Part shown: positions 27,794-36,011 of the stretch, piece after piece
How the letters are laid out: the number at the start of each line of letters is the position of its first letter
Numbering within the stretch: the stretch's first letter is position 1
DNA from: Bacteroidaceae bacterium
GTDB taxonomy: Bacteria > Bacteroidota > Bacteroidia > Bacteroidales > Bacteroidaceae
NCBI GenBank assembly: GCA_024401225.1
Contig: JAKSLM010000001.1
Location: 1 to 64,000 of the forward strand
Direction of reading: 5' to 3'
DNA length: 64,000 nucleotides
Made by a program: the position numbers and the translations under genes
The notes under the pieces: model-generated
Database searches by the model: none
Seen by the model: the letters and a program-made list of their open reading frames with translations, nothing else
Told to the model about the DNA's origin: nothing

Positions 27794-29979
27794 TCGCCTA
27801 TAGTCACATTTGTATTGCCTGTTACCATTGCCTTGTCAGGATGTCCTTCTTCGCCTTGTCCTGCACCAAAGATCTTACCATCGATGATGCCACCGAGAAT
27901 CTTGACGTTGGTGTCGCCTTCTACGGATCCCTTAGCACCTCCACCGTAGATATTGCCTGTATAGGTCCAAGAAGGGTCGGTTGGTTTGATGGTTACGTTG
28001 GTGTTGCCATAGACCTTGGCGATGTCAGTGAAGTCGTTGGCTACGGTGGTAACATCTTTTGTTACAGGATCGGTACCGTTAGTAGTTGTTATTGTCACCT
28101 TTTTTCCTGCTATTTGAGAATCAAGACCTTTTCCACCACCATAGATACCGTCTTCGATGATACCACCATAGATATTCACATTCGTGTTACCATAGACGGT
28201 TGCCACGGTTGTAAACTTTTCTCTGTTATCAGCAGTAGCCAAATTATAATAATTCGGAGAACCTTCACCACCGCCATACACACCACCGTAGATGTGACCG
28301 CCGTAGATGTTCACATTGGTCTCACCCCATAGTGAGCCAGCCTTTGGCATGGCATAAGTCACTAGCAACTCTGTCGAGTATCCGTAACTACCACCGAACA
28401 CACCGCCTCGAACAACTCCACCGTAAATATTCATCGCAGTAGTGGTTTTACTCAAGTCAATATCCTCTGGCTCCTCACCTTCCTCTTTGTGGAGCATACT
28501 TTTTACGTGAACGATATCTTTGCTTGGATCGTATGGCTGATATTTCACACCCATGTAAGGATAGTTTCTGTAGGTAGAATTATTATCCACGTATGGAATG
28601 TATTGGTCGTTGGTGTAATCGTCCGGATTATAAGGACTAACCAAACCACTCACACCGCCGGCAGAGACATAAGCACCGTTTTCGATGGTTCCGCCATACA
28701 TATTCAAAGTACTCTTTCCATAGAAAGCCACATTTGCAATCCCACTCTGACTACCTGTCATTCGGCCGAAGCATGCTGCATAATAGCGATAAATGGTTAC
28801 ATCGTTATCATTCTCGGCTAAGATGTTGGTTTCGGTACGACCAAAGTAGGAAGAATTGGAGAGACCTGAAGGTTTTACTTGTGCACATACTGTAATATTA
28901 TTTCCCTGCATGGCACCAACCAACGTGGCAATACGTCCACGCTTGATATTAAACTGCACATCTGCATACTCTACGCCCTGAGTCATACCGGCACAAAGAA
29001 AAGCAATATCATCCACATCGCCACGAGGATTCCACGCTCCTGTAGACGTCTCCGGGTCTATATCAACATTCACAATACACTGTAGTGGATTATTTGGATT
29101 ACCAATAATATAGCGATTCTTCACCTGCTCTCCCGATGCTTTTGTTCCGTCAACTCCTTCCGTTTTTGTACCCGTAATACGATTACTCAGTATTCGGCCA
29201 AATTTACCCGATTTGATAGTCAGCGTCACAGGTTTCTTCATCAAAGCATTGAAGCCGCCATCTGTAGTACTGGTGCTAAAGGTGTAGGTGTTAGCAAACA
29301 AGAACACCTGCATATCCGGAGCCTTTCGTGTTTTTTCTGTGGCACTGACTTTTAACGCACCATTAGGTGTGGTTAAGTCACTGGAAATCTCCATCATACA
29401 TCCTACGTCAAACATGCAGTCATGCAGATACATAGACAAAAAAGCTGAAGCACCTCCAAAACGGACATATTTGAACTTAGTGTCCGCTCCGATACGAGTG
29501 GTTCCGCTTGTGAGAGTACTGCTATGAGCAGATGAATTCAGATACACTCTTCCACCTTCCTTTACCTTGGCAGCTGTAGTATTCTCCGAAGTCCATGGCC
29601 AAACACCTGTGATGGTAGCAGGGATGCCATTTGCTCCATTGCCTTTAGCTATGTTCTCGTCAATAAAAAGATTGCCACCCACCTGTGCATCGCGCACCAC
29701 AATGATATTGCTATCCCAAGCAGCATCACGGTCGGCATCGGTAGTGCCGTTGTAGGCAGGAAGCAGTTTATAAGCTTGAGTCCATGTCTTTACCGCATTG
29801 GCCTCAGACGAACCATCTTTCGAGTCGTTACCCTCGCCAAGTTTCAGATACACCACATTATAGGTCTCATTCACGCCATCGCCATCGTAGTCGTGATATT
29901 CTACCACAGCCCACGCGTTTCCTACACTCATCAGGGTGAGGAGGAAGAGGAGGAATATGTTGTTTAGTTTATTTGTCAT
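27790..29979 (-). CDS. Exported protein with YGG-repeat C-terminus, partner of the giant protein
   Basis: The frame stays open to 30252 through repeat DNA and the neighbouring gene, but ATG 29979 gives NKLNNIFLLFLLTLMSVGNAWA, a good signal peptide, so the protein is 729 aa. Its N-terminal ~450 residues start with a DYDGDGVNETYN segment and continue as a beta-rich domain (VNLYHD-type strands, VTLTIKSGKFGRIL). From about residue 490 it shows the same units as the giant protein: MNIYGGVVRGGVFGGSYG, VNIYGGHIYGGVYGGGEG and GNIYGGGAKGSVEGDTNV. It has no T9SS-like C-terminus and ends abruptly in a repeat (VTGNTNVTIGE). The stop overlaps the giant gene start by 4 bases, so the two are translationally coupled and probably act together. 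Confidence 0.8.
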   Translation of the reverse strand: MTNKLNNIFLLFLLTLMSVGNAWAVVEYHDYDGDGVNETYNVVYLKLGEGNDSKDGSSEANAVKTWTQAYKLLPAYNGTTDADRDAAWDSNIIVVRDAQVGGNLFIDENIAKGNGANGIPATITGVWPWTSENTTAAKVKEGGRVYLNSSAHSSTLTSGTTRIGADTKFKYVRFGGASAFLSMYLHDCMFDVGCMMEISSDLTTPNGALKVSATEKTRKAPDMQVFLFANTYTFSTSTTDGGFNALMKKPVTLTIKSGKFGRILSNRITGTKTEGVDGTKASGEQVKNRYIIGNPNNPLQCIVNVDIDPETSTGAWNPRGDVDDIAFLCAGMTQGVEYADVQFNIKRGRIATLVGAMQGNNITVCAQVKPSGLSNSSYFGRTETNILAENDNDVTIYRYYAACFGRMTGSQSGIANVAFYGKSTLNMYGGTIENGAYVSAGGVSGLVSPYNPDDYTNDQYIPYVDNNSTYRNYPYMGVKYQPYDPSKDIVHVKSMLHKEEGEEPEDIDLSKTTTAMNIYGGVVRGGVFGGSYGYSTELLVTYAMPKAGSLWGETNVNIYGGHIYGGVYGGGEGSPNYYNLATADNREKFTTVATVYGNTNVNIYGGIIEDGIYGGGKGLDSQIAGKKVTITTTNGTDPVTKDVTTVANDFTDIAKVYGNTNVTIKPTDPSWTYTGNIYGGGAKGSVEGDTNVKILGGIIDGKIFGAGQGEEGHPDKAMVTGNTNVTIGE

Positions 29980-29995
29980 TGTTGTTGATTGTTTT

Positions 29996-30115
29996 TTAGG
30001 GACTTTAGGGGCTTTAGAGTCGTTAGGGACTATAGGGGGAAGGGCCCTTTGAGACCTTAGGGACTTTAGAGATCTTAGATACTTTAATGTATTTAGGGGC
30101 CGGGCCTTTAGGCTT
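29996..30115. repeat. TTAGGGACTTTAGGG-type degenerate tandem repeat, spacer 1
   Basis: The spacer between the four-helix-bundle gene and the 729-aa gene consists of units such as TTAGGGACTTTAGGGG, CGTTAGGGACTATAGGG and CCTTAGGGACTTTAGAG with some GGGCC variants. It contains no gene. The same units fill 30784-30846 and 31726-31787. Confidence 0.8.
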
Positions 30116-30763
30116 TTACCGCTTGCGGTTTCTTGGATGGTTGCGGCAGCTGAGGCAGGGCTCGTTGTTGGGGAGCACTGGGCACTTGTGGCATACGGGG
30201 TTGCCATCGCGCCATTTGCTGCGGGCTGCATACATGGCTTCCTTGGTTCCACCCTCGGCGACGAACTGCTCCTGGGCTGTTTCGAGAAACTTATGTATCA
30301 AGTAGTCGGTCTGCTTGATGAGCATGAGACTGAGGTTGGCAAGTTCGATGTCCTTGTGTTCTGCGAGGCTTTTGTCGATGAGCGGATGGAAGTCGGTGGC
30401 TTCACTATGGTTGAGGCAGAAGGCGTATGTTCGTTCGAAGTCCTCGCTGCCTTTCTGCCAAGCAGTCTTACGACGCACGCGCAGGTAGTCGGCATAGTCT
30501 TCGTAGAGTTCTGCGAGGCTACCCTTTGCTACATTGAAGAGTTTGATCATCATCTCCTTGGAGGTTACCCCGTCCACTATGCCCTCGGCGATGTTCTGCT
30601 TGCCGGAGCGCGCTGCCTGTACCATCTGGTCGATGGTGCGGTCGCCTTTCTCGAAGAAGGCGTTGGCAAAGGCATAGGTGATATCATAGAGGGTCTCCGC
30701 CTTCTTGTAGAAGAGCTGACTATGATAGTCGCCTGGGGCGTGGAGGAAATGAGTGTTGGACAT
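30116..30763 (-). CDS. Four-helix-bundle protein with Cys-rich tail (S23/IVP-like)
   Basis: A 215-aa, almost wholly helical protein. Residues ~25-120 (YDITYAFANAFFEKGDRTID, QMVQAARSGKQNIAEG, LAELYEDYADYLRVRR) match the four-helix-bundle family typified by the S23 proteins found in rRNA intervening sequences: the QNIAEG motif is diagnostic. A further helical part follows (LSLMLIKQTDYLIHKFLE). The tail has CHKCP...CLSC, four cysteines that could bind zinc. There is no signal peptide, so it should be cytoplasmic. It sits inside the fimbrial/repeat-protein operon between spacer repeats. Its molecular role is unknown; family members of this 'suffix' type are often found beside mobile or surface-variation loci. 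Confidence 0.75.
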   Translation of the reverse strand: MSNTHFLHAPGDYHSQLFYKKAETLYDITYAFANAFFEKGDRTIDQMVQAARSGKQNIAEGIVDGVTSKEMMIKLFNVAKGSLAELYEDYADYLRVRRKTAWQKGSEDFERTYAFCLNHSEATDFHPLIDKSLAEHKDIELANLSLMLIKQTDYLIHKFLETAQEQFVAEGGTKEAMYAARSKWRDGNPVCHKCPVLPNNEPCLSCRNHPRNRKR

Positions 30764-30783
30764 TGCTGGAGGTTGTTGTTTTA

Positions 30784-30846
30784 TTAGGGACTTTAGGGAC
30801 CTTAGGGTCGTTAGGGTTAGAGACTTTTGGGCCTTTAGAGTCTTTA
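30784..30846. repeat. TTAGGGACTTTAGGG-type degenerate tandem repeat, spacer 2
   Basis: Units TTAGGGACTTTAGGGACC, TTAGGGTCGTTAGGG and GGGCCTTTAGAGTCTTTAG fill the gap between the 290-aa fimbrillin-like gene and the four-helix-bundle gene, reaching the stop codon of the former. Confidence 0.8.
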
Positions 30847-31716
30847 GTTAATGACTATATGCTTGTTATCGTGCTCGGAGAGTACATATAGGTAGTCGGG
30901 GTTGAGGGTGACACGGAGGTCGTAGTAGTAGCCGGGAAGGAGATTAGAGACGTTAATGTCACTAAGGTCTTTAAGAGAGCCGAGGGTGAAGGTATTCTTG
31001 GCTGTGACGCCTTCTCGAGTGAGGTGAGCATCTGTTGCATCATCCTTGTCATATATATTATAGGTACACGCGAGGGTGTTTGTGGTGCTTGTGGTCACCT
31101 CTGCTGGATCAATATAGGCGTAGGCTATGACCTGGTTGGTGGCACTGAGGACTTTATCTACGAGTTGGCAGTCGATGCCATTGAGTTTGATACCCGTGAC
31201 TTTGATGTAGCGCACATTGTCGTACCTGTCGCTTACCTTGAAGGCGAAGCGGATGAGCGCCGTCTTGTGGTGCATGGTAAACTTAAGGTGTACGCCATCT
31301 AACTCTATATCATTATTCTCGCAGTAGAGTACGTCTCCTCCGTCTATAGTAGCAGTGGCAGTAACACCTTTCTTGGCTTCAATGTCTTTGAGAGGATAGG
31401 AAGATGTATAACCATGAAAGAAACCTGTGTGAGTGTCACAAACTGTGAGAGATGTTGGCTTGATGAGAGTAAAAGTCTTTCCATTACACTCTACTTCTAT
31501 CTCTGAGGGATAATCCTCTGGTGCTATAACCAAGTCATCTTCATTGCCATCGTTAAGCAACGAGGTGAGGGCTGCACGAGTATCTACTCCCCTACCGTTG
31601 CTCCATGCAGCCTTAATGCAGAAATGCACGTCAGTAGGAGCCTGCTCTAAGTCATCAGAACAGGCTACTGCAAAGAAAGCGGTGAGTATTGGTAGTATGT
31701 ATGATTTTATGTTCAT
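30844..31716 (-). CDS. Fimbrillin-family lipoprotein (290 aa)
   Basis: Signal MNIKSYILPILTAFFAVAC with lipidated Cys19. The mature region contains the Bacteroidales fimbrillin pattern: an early Thr-Arg site (VDTRAAL, residues 45-50), a central HHKTALIRFAFKV strand and the LLPGYYYDLRVTLN end, close to fimbrillin-type transthyretin-like domains. Fimbrillins are exported as lipoproteins, cleaved after Arg, and polymerise by donor-strand exchange. This shorter copy may be an accessory or tip subunit. It is the third fimbrillin-like gene of the operon, bounded on both sides by TTAGGG-type spacers. Confidence 0.75.
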   Translation of the reverse strand: MNIKSYILPILTAFFAVACSDDLEQAPTDVHFCIKAAWSNGRGVDTRAALTSLLNDGNEDDLVIAPEDYPSEIEVECNGKTFTLIKPTSLTVCDTHTGFFHGYTSSYPLKDIEAKKGVTATATIDGGDVLYCENNDIELDGVHLKFTMHHKTALIRFAFKVSDRYDNVRYIKVTGIKLNGIDCQLVDKVLSATNQVIAYAYIDPAEVTTSTTNTLACTYNIYDKDDATDAHLTREGVTAKNTFTLGSLKDLSDINVSNLLPGYYYDLRVTLNPDYLYVLSEHDNKHIVIN

Positions 31717-31725
31717 TGGCTTTTT

Positions 31726-31787
31726 TTAGGGACTTTAGGGTCGTTAGAGTCGTTAGGGGTGCTGGAGTCGTTAGGGCCTTTAGGGGG
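31726..31787. repeat. TTAGGGACTTTAGGG-type degenerate tandem repeat, spacer 3
   Basis: TTAGGGACTTTAGGGTCGTT, then AGAGTCGTTAGGGG, a GTGCTGGAGTCGTTAGGG variant and CCTTTAGGGGG fill the spacer between the 359-aa and 290-aa fimbrillin-like genes. Confidence 0.8.
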
Positions 31788-32867
31788 TTACCAGTTCTTC
31801 CATTCTTCATCCTGACTGCCGCCATAGTGCCAAGGGTCAATCTTCACATCGAATAGTTCGATCTTCTTGCCAGCTTCGGTGATTTTGAAGATGTAGGTAT
31901 ATATGTAGTTGGGCTTCCAATGCATGTAAGCGGCAGGAACTACAGCGGTCTTATATTCTGTATCGCCATTGACGCAGACTGTAAGGATGAAAGCTGGGTT
32001 CTTATCACCCATAGGCAGGGTGTAGTAGAATTCTGTGTCGTATTCTGTTTTTGCTAGCACAGCATGATCGGAAGCATATCCTGCTGAGGGGGTAAGAGTA
32101 ACAGGCTTATAGCTAAGCTTATCTTTCGCATCGTCTGGATTGGATGCGACTTCCACATCCACCGTCTCTGCCGTATGCGATATGTCAAGAGGGAATGTCA
32201 CTTTCACCGAACCTGCCTTGTAAATTTTCTTTTCTTCATCTGGGGTAAGCGTGATGTCAGTGAGGACAATTTCATCGCCTGCTTCCATTGGTTCGCTGGT
32301 ATAGAATAGTGCCCTTATCTTTGAGTATGGTCGTTTGTATTCAAGCGTCACCACGTCGCTGGTGATGGGCTTACGGATGTAGAGCTTGGAGTATAAGGGC
32401 AACTCGGTAGGCTCTTTGTTAGTGAGGAGGTCAGATACTGGGATTGTAAGTTCGGTGCCACCGTTTGAAAAGCAACTCTTATCGCCTGTGTAACCCCAAA
32501 AGCGGTATTCTGAGGCGGCAAAGTCCCAATATTTTATTGTCTGCGTTGTTCCGTTGACGTAGTAGTAGTTGTGGGTGTTGTCCTCGGATGTATTGGCAGA
32601 ACCTTGTTTATATGTGACGGTATAGCCGTCAATCACCTGCTGAGTGCTACTATTTACATTCTTGTAGCCATACACCACAAAGTCACGTTCCAACGGGGTT
32701 GCGGAACGTGTCATCATCTCCTGCTCGGCTTCCACGGATGAGAATGCAATGGTAGACTGCTCATGGTCGGTACACAGTTCTTCCTTTTCTGTACACGACA
32801 CGAGCATCACGACCATTGCAAGGGTGAGGAGCCAAAGAGATAATATGTTATGGTGTATTATTTTCAA
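31788..32867 (-). CDS. Fimbrillin-family (Mfa-like) lipoprotein (359 aa)
   Basis: The signal MKIIHHNILSLWLL...MLVSC gives a lipobox with Cys25. A candidate Arg maturation site follows (MMTRSATPLERDF, Thr-Arg at 53-54). It shares with the 585-aa neighbour the strings TIKYWDFAASEY (neighbour TIKYWDYAASQY) and AYMHWKPNYIYTYIFKI (neighbour AYAEWKPNYAYTYIFKI), so the two are paralogues. The C-terminus (VKIDPWHYGGSQDEEWKNW) is a typical fimbrillin end. Probably a structural or minor fimbrial subunit at the outer membrane. Confidence 0.8.
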   Translation of the reverse strand: MKIIHHNILSLWLLTLAMVVMLVSCTEKEELCTDHEQSTIAFSSVEAEQEMMTRSATPLERDFVVYGYKNVNSSTQQVIDGYTVTYKQGSANTSEDNTHNYYYVNGTTQTIKYWDFAASEYRFWGYTGDKSCFSNGGTELTIPVSDLLTNKEPTELPLYSKLYIRKPITSDVVTLEYKRPYSKIRALFYTSEPMEAGDEIVLTDITLTPDEEKKIYKAGSVKVTFPLDISHTAETVDVEVASNPDDAKDKLSYKPVTLTPSAGYASDHAVLAKTEYDTEFYYTLPMGDKNPAFILTVCVNGDTEYKTAVVPAAYMHWKPNYIYTYIFKITEAGKKIELFDVKIDPWHYGGSQDEEWKNW

Positions 32868-32889
32868 TGTATATATAAAAAGAAGATAC

Positions 32890-32924
32890 CCTCCCCTTCC
32901 CTCACTATGAGGGAAAGGGAAGGT
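32890..32924 (-). terminator. Intercistronic hairpin after the 585-aa fimbrillin gene
   Basis: On the minus strand CCTTCCCTTTCCCTC pairs with GAGGGAAGGGGAGG across a 5-base loop, followed by TATCTTCTTTTTATA. It lies 11 bases past the stop of the longest fimbrillin-like gene, inside the operon. A partial terminator or an mRNA-stabilising hairpin would favour the upstream subunits. Confidence 0.65.
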
Positions 32925-32934
32925 TTATTAAGAA

Positions 32935-34692
32935 TTACTGAACTTTGATTATCTTAACGTAGTTCTTTGAACCATCTGTGTACATGAACACATAAGTCTT
33001 ACTTGATGCAACTGCAAACTTACATGCAGAAACAGAAAGAGTGTTACCATCTACAGCAGGAACTTCTGATACAATTGTGTAACCACAAGATGTCAATGTT
33101 ATGCCAGTATCATGTTTTGTTCCATTCAACTGATCCTGAACGAGAGCCTCTGTTATAATCTTTGGATCTGTTGCAGTAGCTTCATAAACCGCTACGCCAG
33201 CAGGAACTGTAAGTGAGCTAAGAACAACAGCTGTTGTACCGTTCATTACTGATGCATAAACATCACCAGCCTTATACTCGTTGTAAGCAGTTACAACCTT
33301 ACCCTCTTGATAAGTAGTGATAGATGGAGTTGAAACAGTAGTGATAGTCTCCTGAACGCCATCTTCAGTATCAACTACGACTGCATCGAAGGTGATTGGA
33401 GTAAGACCTTCAACAACATTGCCGTCACCATCAACACCAACCCAACCATTTGTTTTGTCAGAAATCTTGAATATATACGTGTAAGCATAGTTTGGTTTCC
33501 ACTCTGCATAAGCAGCAGGAACAACAGCACGAGCGTCGCGAACATGGATAACCTCTGCTGCACCATCGATAGGAACGAGGTCATATTCAATACGAATCTG
33601 GAGATTATCCTTTGTTCCAAGTGGAAGAACTGTTTGATAAGCATGATCTGTAGCATTTACATCACCTGCATAAGTTGCGGTAGCTGAAGTGCGACCAAGG
33701 TATACATTGCCATCATCTTTCTCTGCATCTTCTTTGGCTGCCATATTAGCAAGAGCGCCGAAAGTCTTTGTTGTTACAAGTGCATCGTCAGATCCTGAAC
33801 CAGCAGCAAATTTAATATGAGCTTGGTTGTAATCAGGACTGAGTGTACCATGTGAAGAGTTTGTCCAACCTACTGTAGGATAGTAAACGCTCATCGTACC
33901 CTTTGATGTTGCAGAAGGGAAGATTGCGCTTGCAGCAAAGAGTGTTGCAGCTGCTGCTCCTTCTTCATCTGTAGGAGTTGATTCATCCCAAGCCTCACTA
34001 TAGAACCTGACATTCTTTACAGAGTAACCAGGGATTGTCTCGTAGAATGCAATGCGCACCTTTGTTCCGAGAGAACGGAACTTAGGAGTTACAACAGAGC
34101 CATATTCGCTTACTCCATTGCGATTGTAAAGGGTGACGAGGTCTGCGATGTATGTTTTAGCAAGTTCGTCTGTGTTTCCAGTAACAGTGTAAACTGGAGT
34201 GCCAGAAGTAACAGCAGCACCAAGTTTTGTATAATCAATCTCAGTCAAAACTGCCTTTTCATAATTAGACTTTCCATACGAGAATGCAATGAAGTCATAC
34301 TGCGATGCAGCGTAATCCCAGTATTTGATGGTCTGTTTACTAGAAGCAGAAAGTCCATGCTTGCCAATGCCAACATATTCCCAGTCGCTGGAATTTGACT
34401 CTGTTGTGTTAGCCGTATTTTCTGTCCAATTAACATTGTAATGGTCAAATACCTCAGTTTGAGTAGTACCATTATCTTTGATACCTTCTACAACAAAGTT
34501 GCTATTAAGCAATGCTGCGGCAGCTGCACCTACTAACTCGTTTGCACGTGTCATTGCAGGAGTCTTCATACTGAAATTGATTTCAGCTTTGCCACCATGG
34601 AGTTCATTAACGTCACCAATGTACTCGTTGTCAGAACAACCAGCAATAGCGAGAGCTGCTAATGATACTGCATAAATCCTTGTTTTTTTCAT
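32935..34692 (-). CDS. Major fimbrillin-like lipoprotein (585 aa)
   Basis: Signal MKKTRIYAVSLAALAIAGC with Cys19, then a Thr-Arg site (TPAMTRANELVG, 48-49). The first two thirds match the 359-aa paralogue, including TIKYWDYAASQYDFIAF and VVPAAYAEWKPNYAYTYIFK. The C-terminal ~170 residues (YQEGKVVTAYNEYKAGDVYA to the end KNYVKIIKVQ) are extra and low in recognisable motifs. Its size, its position just after the anchor-like gene, its relatively optimised codons and the hairpin after it point to the main structural subunit. The operon context is DUF3575, DUF5119, this gene, then two smaller fimbrillins. Confidence 0.8.
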   Translation of the reverse strand: MKKTRIYAVSLAALAIAGCSDNEYIGDVNELHGGKAEINFSMKTPAMTRANELVGAAAAALLNSNFVVEGIKDNGTTQTEVFDHYNVNWTENTANTTESNSSDWEYVGIGKHGLSASSKQTIKYWDYAASQYDFIAFSYGKSNYEKAVLTEIDYTKLGAAVTSGTPVYTVTGNTDELAKTYIADLVTLYNRNGVSEYGSVVTPKFRSLGTKVRIAFYETIPGYSVKNVRFYSEAWDESTPTDEEGAAAATLFAASAIFPSATSKGTMSVYYPTVGWTNSSHGTLSPDYNQAHIKFAAGSGSDDALVTTKTFGALANMAAKEDAEKDDGNVYLGRTSATATYAGDVNATDHAYQTVLPLGTKDNLQIRIEYDLVPIDGAAEVIHVRDARAVVPAAYAEWKPNYAYTYIFKISDKTNGWVGVDGDGNVVEGLTPITFDAVVVDTEDGVQETITTVSTPSITTYQEGKVVTAYNEYKAGDVYASVMNGTTAVVLSSLTVPAGVAVYEATATDPKIITEALVQDQLNGTKHDTGITLTSCGYTIVSEVPAVDGNTLSVSACKFAVASSKTYVFMYTDGSKNYVKIIKVQ

Positions 34693-34743
34693 ACTCTTTT
34701 GATTTAATGTTTATAAATTATTTATTTAGTTGTTTCTATTTTT

Positions 34744-35898
34744 TTATTTCACTTCAATTTCATGTAATTCCTCTTCAAATTCATCAACTATGGCATCGAA
34801 TCCAGAACCTCCTGTACGAGATGGTATTCTAACTGTATCAACATCGAGGTCGATAGTGATTACACCACCTTTGTATCGCTTTCGAACCTGATCGGTGACA
34901 TCGAACACGAGCGTGGAGTCGTTACCATTGCTGAAATGGAAATTCACATCCATGTAGTGCTTTATCTTGTCCCTTACATCACCGGCTCGTGATATACGCG
35001 ACGAGTTTTGGTTGGTGATGCCGAAGGTGAGGCATCTGCCTCCGGCGATATCCACCAGTTCGCCTGTCTGCTTTATGATGCAATCGCGTTTGAAGCGGAC
35101 ATTGTAGTGTACGGCAACGGCATCTCTGTTTGCCTTGCCGCTATTGAGCGTCACGCCTCTTGCCATGCCTGAGATGTTTGCATTGCCATCGACACCGCCT
35201 ATTCTGCCACGATTGTGGTGTAGACGGACCTGAGTGAGGTAGATGTATGTGACTGGCATGAGTGTCATGTCTACGAATTTTATATAAGTGTTGGTCTCAG
35301 GATCATAGTCATCGTAATCGTCAGGATTGGTACTGATATACATATTGCGAGCACAGGCTGCAAACAGTTCCTCTGGCTGATAGAACGAACGGAGATATGT
35401 AGGAGCATGATAAGCTGATGGCGAAAGGCTCATGTTGGTGAATGCCATAACAGAATCGAGTGTTGTCTCCTCGTCGAAGATAAGGCTCTGTATGCCGTCG
35501 GAGGTATGGATCTGATTCCACGCCAGTATGTCATGATAGCCGAAATTGTAGCTCGTAATGAACTTTTTTCCATTAACCACAAACTCATCCTTTTCTGTAT
35601 GCAAAGCATCCGGCTCCTGACCGATGAAGTAACGACGCAAGTCAAACACATCCGGTTCGGTATAGCCGATAGTGCCAAAGAGCATGCTGTCCGTCTCATC
35701 CCATCCGTATGTCCACTCATCTTCCCAATCATACTCTGCGTCATAGTTCCAGAGCATGTGAAGATTAAGCTGCACGATAGGCAGAGGTATCAAGAGGTGA
35801 AGTCCGCGATGCAGATGGAGTGGCGGAACTCGTTCGCATGACGTGAAGGTGAAGAGCGAGGTCTGGATGGCGAAAAGTGCTAACAGCACATATAGCAT
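34744..35898 (-). CDS. DUF5119-family lipoprotein of the fimbrial operon
   Basis: The mature sequence (HRGLHLLIPLPIVQLNLHMLWNYD..., GVTLNSGKANRDAVAVHYNV, LTFGITNQN) fits DUF5119 proteins, found beside DUF3575 and fimbrillin genes in Bacteroidales and thought to serve as Mfa2/FimB-like anchor or assembly factors. ATG 35898 gives a lipoprotein signal (MLYVLLALFAIQTS...FTSC, Cys21; 384 aa) and is preferred. An alternative start at 36015 overlaps the upstream stop (ATGA) but would translate the tandem repeat as RRLEVRDERLEVRDERLEV ahead of the signal peptide, which would hinder export. The frame is open even further upstream, inside the DUF3575 gene. Confidence 0.75.
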   Translation of the reverse strand: MLYVLLALFAIQTSLFTFTSCERVPPLHLHRGLHLLIPLPIVQLNLHMLWNYDAEYDWEDEWTYGWDETDSMLFGTIGYTEPDVFDLRRYFIGQEPDALHTEKDEFVVNGKKFITSYNFGYHDILAWNQIHTSDGIQSLIFDEETTLDSVMAFTNMSLSPSAYHAPTYLRSFYQPEELFAACARNMYISTNPDDYDDYDPETNTYIKFVDMTLMPVTYIYLTQVRLHHNRGRIGGVDGNANISGMARGVTLNSGKANRDAVAVHYNVRFKRDCIIKQTGELVDIAGGRCLTFGITNQNSSRISRAGDVRDKIKHYMDVNFHFSNGNDSTLVFDVTDQVRKRYKGGVITIDLDVDTVRIPSRTGGSGFDAIVDEFEEELHEIEVK

Positions 35899-35923
35899 GC
35901 GCTTCAGCCCATTGGTACGACAT

Positions 35924-36011
35924 CTTTCACCTCTCACCTCTAACCTTTCACCTCTAACCTCTAACCTCTCATCTCTCACCTCTAACCTCTCATCTCTAAC
36001 CTCTAACCTTC
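35924..36011. repeat. CTCTAACCT-type tandem repeat inside the fimbrial operon
   Basis: About ten degenerate copies of ACCTCTAACCTCTC/ATCTCTAACCTCT fill the gap between the DUF3575 stop and the DUF5119 signal peptide. On the coding strand it reads GAGGTTAGAGATGAGAG repeatedly and stays in frame without stops. It is the same unit as at 603-637. Confidence 0.8.

Noticed and set aside
29980..30252. Upstream extension of the 729-aa protein to an ATG at 30252
   Set aside because: It would translate the four-helix-bundle gene region in another frame and the TTAGGG spacer; ATG 29979 has a signal peptide directly after it.
29996..31787. CRISPR array or true telomere
   Set aside because: Units are degenerate, without regular spacers or cas genes, and the window is internal chromosomal DNA.
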